Part shown: in pieces, positions 1 to 8,431 of the stretch | How the letters are laid out: each line of letters starts with the position of its first letter | Numbering within the stretch: the first letter of the stretch is position 1 | Assembly (NCBI GenBank): GCA_036939975.1 | Contig: JALLPB010000432.1 | Coordinates: forward strand, 1-15,908 | DNA length: 15,908 nt | Source: Cyclostephanos tholiformis | Taxonomy: Eukaryota > Bacillariophyta > Thalassiosirophyceae > Thalassiosirales > Thalassiosiraceae | Reading direction: 5' to 3' | Made by a program: the position numbers and the translations under genes | The notes under the pieces: generated by a model | What the model saw: the letters and a program-made list of their open reading frames with translations, nothing else | What the model was told of the DNA's origin: nothing | The model's database searches: none

Positions 1-4
1 TTTT

Positions 5-54
5 TGCGGCAGCTAGTTTCGAATATGCCGTATATTCGAATTTAGCTGCGACAG
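5..54. repeat. Imperfect inverted repeat, possible element terminus
   Basis: The arms GCAGCTAGTTTCGAATAT (9-26) and the complement of 31-49 match at all but two positions around a 4-nt spacer. Pairing continues outward to about 5 and 54 with two more mismatches. The core is TTCGAATAT/ATATTCGAA. It lies just beyond the 3' side of a dead Harbinger-type transposase, so it may be a foldback end or MITE relic, but no target-site duplication can be seen because the window starts here. Confidence 0.5.
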
Positions 55-370
55 ACCTCCCAGAGCACGGTGAGGTCATCGTCGGTTGGTTGGTGGCCTA
101 CAATAGGCTGGGATGATGACATGGTTGTTGCAAAGGATGTGGTGATCTCTTTGGGCATCATCTTTAATGGTAGTATTGATAAGAGCTAGGTCATCTAAGG
201 AGGTATGAAGAAGAACACGAGTGGTGATAACATTTACCTCCTAGATTTATGAGCTTGTGCTTGGATCTATGCTAGAGGAAGAGGGTGCTGGTGGTTATCC
301 CCATATGTGGCTGTGACATCAGCTGAGGGAAGGCAGATGGCCAGACTGTCCTTGCTTATGATCTTACCTA
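55..370. other. No recognisable gene
   Basis: This stretch lies between the edge inverted repeat and the transposase relic. The minus strand has an open stretch of about 55 codons (about 77-245, VNVITTRVLLHTSLDD...) that I do not recognise and that has no useful start. The second and third catalytic residues expected downstream of the Harbinger relic cannot be found here, which suggests the transposase is deleted as well as stop-interrupted. Confidence 0.4.
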
Positions 371-1243
371 GCTACAGTCAAGCCGGACCATTGTCTGGTC
401 ATTCCATATACCCGGTTCTCTGTTTGCTGTGTGAAGAATGCACCAACAATGATTACAGGTTAGGTTGAATGTTTATGTAGTATGACTTGACTTTGCCCCA
501 AGGTGATTGTTTTTCAGGAAATATTCATGTCGCTTGGTGGTTATGTGTGTACAGTCACACGATCCAATGCGCCCTGGAAACCCTGCTGCTTCATTTTCCC
601 TCATATTTGACAATGCCTTGTGCAAATGAACAGGAGTTAGAACATGCTTATCAAAAAGAATGGTACTCCCAAATTCAATAAACTTGTGGAAAAACACACA
701 ATGAACTTCTTTGTCAATTGCTATTGATTCCTCAACATCATCAAACATCCATCCACGGTCAAGGTACTGCAGCAAACCGAGAACCAGCAATTCAACAAAA
801 GAACTCTGTTTCCGGTTCCTCTTCTCTCCGCACCATCTATGGAACAGAGGATCAATCCTAACAGCATCAACCAGCTCCATGTAGTTTGGATAAGGAAAGC
901 AAAATTAAATCCAAAATTTATCTGCCAACTTTTCATTCTCCTCAATAAAGAAATTGGAAACATACATCATGTACCATATTGATTCATATGGCATAATTAG
1001 CTCCAAGGGTCCATCCTCAGATGATTGATGTGCCCATACGCACTTGGGAGCATGCGTTTTTGGCTCACAAGAAGCATTTACTTGACAAGAATGATCAGGG
1101 TTGGCATGGTCATTGCAAGAAATTAGATCCATGATGGTGTCATTCACCCACTGTTGACTAGAAAATACTTCACTTGCATGAGCTATGTATTCCAGGATTT
1201 TCCTGCCAAATAGCTGGATGTTTTTCAATGAAAAAGAAATTTG
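371..1243 (-). pseudogene. Decayed Harbinger/PIF-type DDE transposase fragment
   Basis: One minus-strand frame reads from about 1243 to 371, interrupted by TAA at 905-907 and at 473-475. Conserved text continues across both stops. Before the first comes PYESIWYMMYVSN...KFWI; after it FCFPYPNYMELVDAVRIDPL. The middle carries SSFVELLVLGLLQYLDRGW and FPGRIGSCDCTHIT, which I take as the region of the first catalytic Asp of plant-type Harbinger (DDE_4/Plant_tran) transposases. After the second stop comes TFNLTCNHCWCILHTANREP and GIWNDQTMVRLD, resembling the family's NHRRRILHTT...WNDKTLV segment. There is no ATG at the N-terminus, and the second Asp and final Glu regions are missing, so this is a truncated, inactive copy. 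Family assignment is from remembered motifs; a database search was not possible. Confidence 0.8.
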
Positions 1244-1377
1244 CTAAAAATTGAGGTATCATAGTCAAAAATCGCCTACCAGTAAAAAATCTACATACGA
1301 CAAAAAGGCAAAAAATGTCCCCCCATTGCAAGGCACGGCCTTAAGTGTAGTGTAGTCACGCCATCCGAATTAGTTCA
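1244..1377. other. A-rich spacer beside transposase relic
   Basis: AT-rich DNA with several A-runs, including the stretch ACGACAAAAAGGCAAAAAATG near 1300. It might hold the 5' end of the Harbinger relic, but I cannot identify a terminal inverted repeat. Confidence 0.3.
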
Positions 1378-1442
1378 GATGGGTGCAAAGCATATCTTTC
1401 TCACTTGAAAATTGTGAGAAATAATTATGCTTTGCACCCATC
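1378..1442. repeat. Long perfect-armed hairpin, MITE- or pre-miRNA-like
   Basis: The outer arms GATGGGTGCAAAGCATA (1378-1394) and TATGCTTTGCACCCATC (1426-1442) are exact reverse complements over 17 nt. After a small internal bulge, TTTCTCAC (1397-1404) pairs exactly with GTGAGAAA (1414-1421), leaving a 9-nt loop TTGAAAATT. The stem totals 25 bp in 65 nt. A cruciform-forming MITE remnant is the likeliest reading. A small-RNA precursor is possible but unsupported by sequence alone. Confidence 0.75.
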
Positions 1443-1942
1443 CAAAAATGCAACTGAAAAAATTGAATACTACACATATGTAGGAACCGGTAAGATATAT
1501 ATGTTGCTGCCTCCTCTACATGGGTAGGACTTAGTACAAATGTTGATCTTACGACTTAGTTAAGCCGAACTATTATTTAAAATAGAACCGTTAGTATCAC
1601 CTTGGGAAACTTGTAAAAATGAGCTAACCTAGGGCCATGAAAGTACGTTTATTTCATGCCCCTCAAATATCACCTTGCTGTCTGTTTCTGATGTACAGCT
1701 GATTGTTGCATTTCTACGTCTGGCCTACAGTACAATTGACCTCAACTGACAGCCCGATTCCTGAAAAGTAAGAATTTTGTCACCACCCCCAGTAGAAAGT
1801 TGTACGGTGTGCTAAATAAGGAAGAAGTACTGCTTGTGGCATGGTTAGGCTATGATTATTGGCCAAGATATAATTAGTCAAAGGTTGGTGAATTTTGAAA
1901 ATCCTGAAGTAAAAAAAATCACATCTCTCTCAAAATCCCACA
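1443..1942. other. Gene-free AT-rich stretch
   Basis: I see no convincing coding region. The open stretch from 1852 runs into the downstream inverted-repeat element and has no recognisable protein features. Nothing else is supported here. Confidence 0.5.
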
Positions 1943-2077
1943 CCCAAATTGAGGGAGCTTATTTCTCGGCCTCTGCCCATGGGGTTGACAGTGGTGATAG
2001 TTTATCCCGCAGTTCACAGATAAAAATGAAGTCGATTGGTTGGGCAGAAGCTGAGAAATAAGCTCCCTCAATTTGGG
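1943..2077. mobile_element. MITE-like element with 37-bp inverted repeats
   Basis: The 37-nt arm at 1943-1979 (CCCAAATTGAGGGAGC...CTGCCCA) is the reverse complement of 2041-2077 (TGGGCAG...CCTCAATTTGGG) with only two mismatches. The arms enclose about 61 bp of non-coding sequence. Size, near-perfect termini and lack of coding capacity fit a miniature inverted-repeat element or foldback element. No clear target-site duplication is visible: the left flank is CCCACA and the right flank GGTCGT. The arms are so alike that insertion is probably recent relative to the two decayed transposases nearby. Confidence 0.7.
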
Positions 2078-3220
2078 GGTCGTCAATTGAGGCCAAATGT
2101 ACTGTACATCAAAAACGATGACTGCCAATGCCATCACCACCTCCATTGCCAAAGACCAAAGAAGCACTGCCATAGAATTATCCTTATCCTTGTCCTTGTC
2201 CTCCTCATTGTGGCTGCCATCGCATTCATCTCCCCCCTCACTCCCTCCCCCATCCTTCCACAATCGCCCCCCACCAATGACAGAGCATCCATTGAGGTGG
2301 ATGTCATGTTGCTAGTGATGCTTTCATTGTCTAACGACAGGATATCACGATTATCGATGATCCCTCCCCTGCATCCAAATCATGGTCAATCGATGAGCGA
2401 GTGACGAGTTGGCAAGGTCAACTACTCCCCTCCCCCCCCCGATTGCTTTTTTACATTGCGCCTACTGCAATGTTGACCACCATGACCACATTCGCCATCA
2501 CCTCCATTGCAGATGAACCATCATCCCACCGCCATGTTAGCTCTGTCCCACCGTTGCTTCTGACATCGATGAGGGGGGGGGGGGGTGATGATGGCAGCAT
2601 TTAGTGTAAGGGCAACGTAAACAAAAAAGGTGCATCATGTGCCTCATTTTACCATGTTTGCAACACATCGGAGGATGCGATGTGAGGAGCCCTAACCCAT
2701 CGAAAATCCACATGATATTCATCCATATGATGGGAGAGGGTTGTGCTAGCCGCGGTGAAGGAACATGCATGTGAGGTGCATGCGGGGCGGTAGGGACGCT
2801 CACGCACAAAAACTGCACACAGAATACTCATTCGGGTACTAAGAGATATGTAGAAATCAGTTGACTGCTTTTTTCATAAATTTGTTCTACACGGGACAAT
2901 GACCAAAAAAGGGATACGACACTAGTAGGGGTGCTAGAGTGGGTGTAAACTCAAAATTTGGGGGGAAATCTGGGGGATCGCCTGGGAGATGACATCATGT
3001 GGTAGCACTCCGACTGCCCCACCTTTGCCCCACCCCAATCAGGGGGGATTTTTAGAGCATTTCTGGGGCAAAAATCCATTATTCACCCCAAAAGTGCCCC
3101 TGTAGACCTCTACAGAGGGCCTGGTACAACAATCCCCCCACAATCCGGTATCGGGAGGAAGGAGGGTGTTGTGGGTCAGGCTAGAAGCTGAAGGAGATGT
3201 GGCCATAGGCGCTGTACTAT
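2078..3220. other. Gene-poor spacer rich in homopolymer G/C tracts
   Basis: The region has no credible gene. The longest open stretches are Pro/Ser/His-rich translations of C-tracts on one strand or the other. Notable items are a 13-nt G run at 2573-2585, many CCCC/GGGG tracts at 2950-3150, and a small stem at 3096-3120 (GCCC-CTGTAGA / TCTACAGAGGGC). It resembles degraded transposon end sequence but cannot be assigned. Confidence 0.5.
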
Positions 3221-3346
3221 TCCTACGTAAAAAATACCTGCTAAATCTATCATATTTAGTATTACATAAGGTATAATTTACCCGTTTAAGACAAGTACTC
3301 GGATGTCCATTTTTTTGCTACATAATCCTACGTAGAAAAATACCAG
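3221..3346. repeat. Left terminal block with direct and inverted repeats
   Basis: TCCTACGTAAAAAATACCTG (3221-3240) recurs as a near copy at 3326-3346. Between them lies the block 3280-3322, which matches the complement of 6484-6540. Repeated subterminal motifs like these often serve as transposase binding sites. That function is inferred from position. Confidence 0.5.
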
Positions 3347-3769
3347 ATTTTTTTTCCACCGCTGTCCAACTATTTTTTTGCCACATCACGACACACCCCA
3401 CCATGGCAGCCGATGGGCCATAGCGTCACCATGGTACGGGATCCCACCAAACCAAAGGCATTGCCCTCATCTATAGGATGTGGACGATGCGTCCCCAGCT
3501 GGATATTGTATCATAATAATTTTTAGGAGCCGTAGTGGTGGGTATTGTACATAAGGCGCAAGTGTCCGTTTTTTAAGAACAACATATATGTGACAATAAC
3601 ATTGAATTATAACATTTTAAATTGCTTGTTTGGCCCCAACATCATTATCAATGTTGACCCCTACATCGTTGCTAACGTTGGCTTCATTATCCACTTGATC
3701 CGCCGCCGTATCTACGTTCCTTGACGCACACATTGCGTCCCATTCCTTCTATGTGAATTTACGAGCAGT

Positions 3770-6207
3770 TCAGATAAAATCCATCTTCTTCTTTGTCTGC
3801 AGATGCCCAAGTGCTGTGTCGGCGGCATCCAAGTCCATTTGACTTGCCTCTAGCAGTTGTCTCTCATCCTCATCCGTCCATGGATCGCATTTGGGTGGCA
3901 CTGTACCCTTTTGTGCTACCTTCTTCCAGGCCTCGTACTTCGCCTCCTTCATCATTTTATGCACATTTTTCACCTTGTGCCAGGCCAAAAGGTTTTCGAC
4001 GTCCTTCACCCTAAGCTTACTCCCTTCCTTTGTATTGTTCCATATATTCAATGCCCTCTCCTCCACAGCCATCGCACGAAGATGCCGATTCTTCTCAGCA
4101 TTGAGCCGCTTCCTTTCCATATCTCTGACTCCGTGCTCCGTTCCCACGAACACATCAATTGCCATTAGATGGGAGGTGGCAGCAATAAACTTCTTCCCAG
4201 CCGTCAACGCCTTCAACAGGAGAAGCTGGTGCTCGAGAGTGTGTGCCTCAGTGACAAGCTTGGTCCTTTCCCTCGTTTCAACTTTTCCTTCGAACGGTGT
4301 CCCGATGTAACCATTCTCATTCAAAGTAAACACGGCAAGATTATTTGCATCCATGATAGACTCAACGATCCCTTGGAAGTCCTCATCGTCATCACCAAGT
4401 GACATCCTCACCTTTTTATCCTTAAGGCATTCGCGTGAGAGGGGTGCAGCGCCAACCTTCTTCCATGCACGCCGACATGCCTCCCGAGAGAAGCCTGTTT
4501 GAAACGCGGAATCTCTTAGGACCCAACCTGTCAGTGGGTCTTGCCCTCCAAACACAACCAACCCTACCATCCAAGGGGGGATATTTGTCGTCTTCTTCTG
4601 ACGCACTCTCTCATCATCAAGAGCATCAAGATTTTGACCAAATCATAACAATTTGAACAGACCATAGTTCTGGTCCGTTTCTTGATGCACAGCAGTAGCA
4701 TTTGGCACTCCTGGAAACAAGATGAACCCCAAATCTTGGAGCTCAGCAAGCAATTCAACGTTCTCACGGCCCGGTCCGCTGTCACACTTGAGGATAACCC
4801 ATTTTCCCTTTTCCGGTGCGGCGTTCGGATACAGTGGTATGATTGCCGTCCAGAGATAATTTGCAAATTCTATGTTATCCATGCCCCCCTTCTCATTTGC
4901 ACCAAAGGTACATGGCCACACGGCCTCCCTCTCGAGACCAAATTGTCCAAGAACATTTGGTGTGAACTGCAAAGCCTCCATCCGAATCTGAATTGCCTCT
5001 TTGGTCTGCGCATTGGTCATGAATTGAAAATGGGGTGGCAGAGCCTCACCCCACGCGTTGCTCCCACCAATCATCGTTGTTGACTGTGCAGTCTTCAATG
5101 TCGACTTGCCAACTTGTGGAAGGCAAGGATCCATAAAGGATATCTCCGGCCATCCTCCCCTTAAAAAAGTTGTTCCGTCGAGAGACAATGCTGTCTCGTC
5201 AAAGTTAACAATGTCCCTGAGTTTGTGCTCGTAAATCACGCGGTTCCCGCTGTCATCGAAACCATCGAAAAAACCATATTTTTCAAGCGTCCTCTCCCAA
5301 CTGTCGAACCAAAGGTTGAGGTTGTGGAAGGTAAGGTTGTCCACTTCACCCGCCTTTCCTCTTCGAACGTTGTCTTCTCGCAGATAATATTAAGAGAGTA
5401 ATCACGAATCAGCCTTTTCCAAAGCACATGCGCCTCTCACCTCTTCAGCCTCGTCGCCTCCATGACCCACTGAATCTGGTTATTTCTGGTGCTTCTGATA
5501 TCATTTAATTGATTGATGCATATCTTCGTGGACAGTGCAATGCCCAATGCCTTGTACGCAACAGGATTGACATCTCCCTGTGGCCCCTTCTTCAGTGGCG
5601 ACTGCCCAGCTTTGTCAAGATCAGCAACATAGTGGTGGACTGTGGTTTTACTTGGAGCAACTTCTTTGAATCTTTTTTTTGCAAGTTCATGACACTCACG
5701 GGCGCTCTTCCCCCCCTCCGCAAATAGACTTGTTGCCCACTTATGCGAGGACTTTTTGAATAACTCCCGCTTCTTCAACTCCTGCGCACGCTTTTCCTGC
5801 ATTTGCCTTGAAGTAAGGAGGAATTGCTTTGCTGGTGGACTGTCCACCAAAGATGCAGCGACGTCCACCAGAGATGCAGCGGCAGCAGCATCATCAGACT
5901 TGGTTGGATCATTGCTAAAATCGGTGACTGTGGATGGGGAGCTTTTGACAAATCCCCCACCCGGCACAGTTTTCCCGATTATGCTGCCCATATTTGATGA
6001 ATTCGACAATGACAGCGCTTGCATTTTCCTTTTCGCTTTGCCCGGTAGATGACGCTGGACCAATCTCTGCTTGCTTGGGTTGGCTTGGTTCTCTTCAGAA
6101 AATCCAGCAAGTTTCATTGCCAATGAAGTGGGCAATGTAGGGTGCTTTTGCATGTACCCAGCTGCCTTTTCGACAAATTCCGCAGTGGAAGAAGTGATTC
6201 TACTCAT
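3770..6207 (-). pseudogene. Broken DDE-superfamily (pogo/DDE_1-like) transposase
   Basis: Three minus-strand open segments read as one protein of about 800 residues. From ATG 6207 the N-terminus (FVEKAAGYMQKHPTLPTSLA...KQRLVQRHLPGK) looks like a helix-turn-helix DNA-binding region. It continues through VHHYVADL and SLNI...EEERRVKWTT. The catalytic core follows: NFDETALSLDG (first Asp), VILKCDSGPGRENVEL (second Asp), AVHQETDQNYGLFK (third acidic residue, Asp). The C-terminal part has VVFGGQDPLTG and GFSREACRRAWKKVGAAPL and ends at 3770. Breaks are TGA at 5437-5439 (same frame resumes as EAHVLWKRLIRDYS), a frameshift near 5330-5341 (RVKWTT then FHNLNLWFDSWE in the next frame), and TGA at 4643-4645 (same frame resumes as FGQNLDALDDER). 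The DDE_1-like assignment comes from the DET/D/TDQ spacing and is moderate. Disruption is clear, so the copy is inactive. Confidence 0.75.
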
Positions 6208-6483
6208 TGTTAGGATCAACGTTTCAGTGATCTTGGACAAAAAACAAAGCGATGGTGATGAGATATTGGCATCGGCCAAAGATGGACATGCAAAAAGGTG
6301 ACTGTGGGCACAACTAGTACGTAGGTTTGGCTACATATTTGGCCACCAGAACTCAAATTGGACCATGGGGTCGCCATACACATAAATGATCGTCTCATCG
6401 TGCTCTTCAAGATGGTAACATAATAAAGGGGCGGTCCTATGAGGATTTATTTCTTAATCAAGGACAATAGTTAAACAAGGGCT

Positions 6484-6600
6484 GGTGTAAAAAAATGAGT
6501 GTCCGTTTAGGGGTGTCCGACTACTAAACTTAAACAGGTACAATAGGGTGGCCCTGGCAAAAAAACAGTGTCTACGTACGTACGACGTAAACGGGTCGAT
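6484..6600. repeat. Right terminal block of the degraded transposon
   Basis: The complement of 6484-6540 matches the left block 3280-3322. Adjacent are a TACGTACGTACG run (about 6575-6587) and a short tandem of CGGGTCGA-T-run units that continues past 6600. The right-hand boundary is uncertain. The remainder to 6650 carries C- and T-runs but no gene. Confidence 0.5.
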
Positions 6601-6992
6601 TTTTCGGCGGGTCGAGTTTTTTCAATAGGGCCCCCCTTTTATTGATGGTAAAATAGGTAGTTACGTACACCACCCATGTCAAAAAATATCCCCATCTTAC
6701 CCCTATTTATCTAGAGTTCAGTAAATATGAAGGGTTTTATTTTTTTCATTTACTCAGTGAGAACAGTGGAGGTTGATATCCAGTTGAACCAAAACACTGT
6801 TGAATGTCATTACCTATTTTTATCCTCTCTAGAGGTATTACCTACATCTACCCTCCCATACTCCATCCCACGACTACTCTGTATGTAAGATATTGCCTTC
6901 GCCTTCCGCTGCATCTCCGCCCGCCCCCGCAGCCTCAGCCACGAGGCATTCATTGTTCCTCCCCAAACCTATTTTTCATTCCTCATTGCATA
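6601..6992 (+). promoter_or_regulatory. Upstream region of the HIR gene
   Basis: About 390 bp separate the transposon end from the HIR start codon. The part after about 6880 is pyrimidine-rich (CCGCCCGCCCCCGCAGCC) and probably includes the 5' UTR. No clear TATA box was identified. The transposon end lies close enough to contribute promoter sequence, which is inference. Confidence 0.3.
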
Positions 6993-8129
6993 ATGTGCAT
7001 CCCATGCTGCATTTGTGTGTCGACGTCCGAAGTCGTCATGGTTGAACGTCTCGGCAAATTTGATCGAATCTTGCCGGCCGGGCTGGGAATTGTCTGCGCT
7101 CCCTTCGAACAAAATGCTGGCACGGTCTCGTTTCGTAAGTTTTGTTTGATTCCCCCCACTTGACACATCCGCCAAATGTATTTGCTGATTCCAGAATATT
7201 CCTCTTATATCGTCCTTTCTTAAAAGGTGTCCAGCAACTCGACGTCCGCGTCGAGACGAAGACGAAAGACAACGTCTTTTTGCAAACAGTCGTGAGCGTT
7301 CAATATCAGGTAATCAGAGAAAAGGTATACCAGGCCTTCTACTCCTTGACAAACCCGCAGCAGCAAATAACCTCCCACGTCTACGACGTTATGCGTTCCC
7401 AGCTCCCAACGTTGGAGCTCGACGCTGTCTTTGAGGCGAAGGAGGAACTCGCCTTGGCTGTCAAAAATGCACTCCAGGAGACGATGAGTGAATACGGCTA
7501 CCAGATCCTTCAAGCTCTCATCACTGATATCGATCCGGATATCCGCGTGAAGCAGGCGATGAACGAGATCAACTCCGCCAAGCGCCTGAAGTTCGCCGTC
7601 GCGGAACAGGCGGAGGGGAAAAAGATGTAAGTCGTCCCAAGTTGCGCTGGTGTGCATGTTTATCATCGATTGCAGACACAAGATCTTCGTGAACTCAATT
7701 TCTTTGTCCATCATTCAAACCACAGCCTCCAAGTTAAGTCAGCGGAGGCCGAAGCCGAGGCCAAGTATCTGAGCGGTGTGGGAGTGGCGAAACAGCGAAA
7801 GGCTATTGTGGACGGACTCCGCACGTCGATTGTGGTATGTATTAATTTTAGTCAGAAATCTGTTCGAAATCAATTCGCTGCGCCCAATGCCTACCCATGA
7901 TTGCCCAATCGTGTAACCTCGCTCCTCGTACCAGGATTTCAGCGATGGAGTTAGGGGTGCATCATCAAAGGACGTGATGGATCTGCTTTTGCTCACTCAG
8001 TACTTCGACTGCATAAAGGAAGTTGGTAGTTCGAAGAACTGCAAGACGACGTTTGTTCCAAGTGGATCAACGTCAGCGGCTAGCATTAGGAACTCCCTTC
8101 TAATTGCAGATTCTGCCAAGCTTTGTTAA
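6993..8129 (+). CDS. HIR-type SPFH/band-7 membrane scaffold protein (4 exons)
   Basis: Spliced exons 6993-7134, 7227-7626, 7726-7834 and 7935-8129 give 281 residues, close to plant hypersensitive-induced reaction proteins (about 285). Introns (92, 99 and 100 nt) have donors GTAAGT, GTAAGT and GTATGT and end in AG. Each junction restores family text: [38 protein letters not shown] and SIV|DFSDGV. The SPFH domain covers about residues 5-190, with coiled-coil-prone [12 protein letters not shown] after it, then [14 protein letters not shown] and [14 protein letters not shown] near the C-terminus. Family members oligomerise on membranes and organise lipid microdomains. The N-terminus MCIPCCICV has four cysteines but no Gly2, so palmitoylation without myristoylation is plausible. 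The ATG at 6993 is chosen because it gives the family's Cys-rich start. The upstream neighbour is a dead transposon; the acyltransferase downstream converges on it. Confidence 0.9.
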
Positions 8130-8431
8130 TTTCCGTCCACAATTGCTCAAAGTGGATTGGAATGACTAGCTGTGTTTGGAGTAAGCTTTTCATTGCTGTA
8201 GAGAATTTACTCACGCCGTCTTTGTTATATAACATCATTGAGAATGAACGAAAATATTGTTGTCAATTAGCTGTTTAGTTCACTGAATATTTACCAGAGT
8301 TTCTCTCCGAATAAGCGTAGACTAGTCGTTAACAAAGAGTACGAACGTCTACCCCTGATGCCTCATTTCATACTGAATGATTCCTTCGTTGATTCCTACT
8401 TTCCTGGATCAAGTATACGACGGATATATTC
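8130..8431. other. 3' intergenic region between convergent genes
   Basis: These 302 bp lie between the stop codons of the HIR gene (+) and the acyltransferase (-), so both 3' UTRs must lie here. No AATAAA was seen on either strand. It is AT-rich and has no other gene. Confidence 0.5.

Larger units (their letters stand above)
3221..6600. mobile_element. Degraded DNA transposon with inverted subterminal repeats
   Basis: A minus-strand transposase pseudogene (3770-6207) sits between two related, oppositely oriented sequence blocks. The left block (3280-3322) reads ACCCGTTTAAGACAAGTACT then CGGATGTCC and a T-run. The complement of the right block (6484-6540) reads ACCTGTTTAAGTTTAGTAGT then CGGACACCC and a T-run. 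Each end also has a second copy of a motif like [A/G]CACT-N-ATTTTTTTGCCA (about 3365-3385 left; 6555-6575 right, complement). The left end has a direct repeat of TCCTACGTARAAAAATACC at 3221 and 3326. The outer limits are estimates because no target duplication was identified. Confidence 0.6.

Noticed and set aside
2036..2404. Plus-strand frames at 2036-2404 and 2097-2315 as genes
   Set aside because: They are Pro/Ser/His-rich translations of C-tracts, start inside the MITE-like arm, and have no known motif.
2537..2831. Minus-strand frames near 2540-2830
   Set aside because: Two overlapping frames of similar length with His/Pro/Cys-rich content and no recognisable domain; chance frames in spacer DNA.
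3096..3120. Small stem-loop as a terminator or RNA gene
   Set aside because: The stem is short with a bulge, and no transcript or T-run places it in a functional context.
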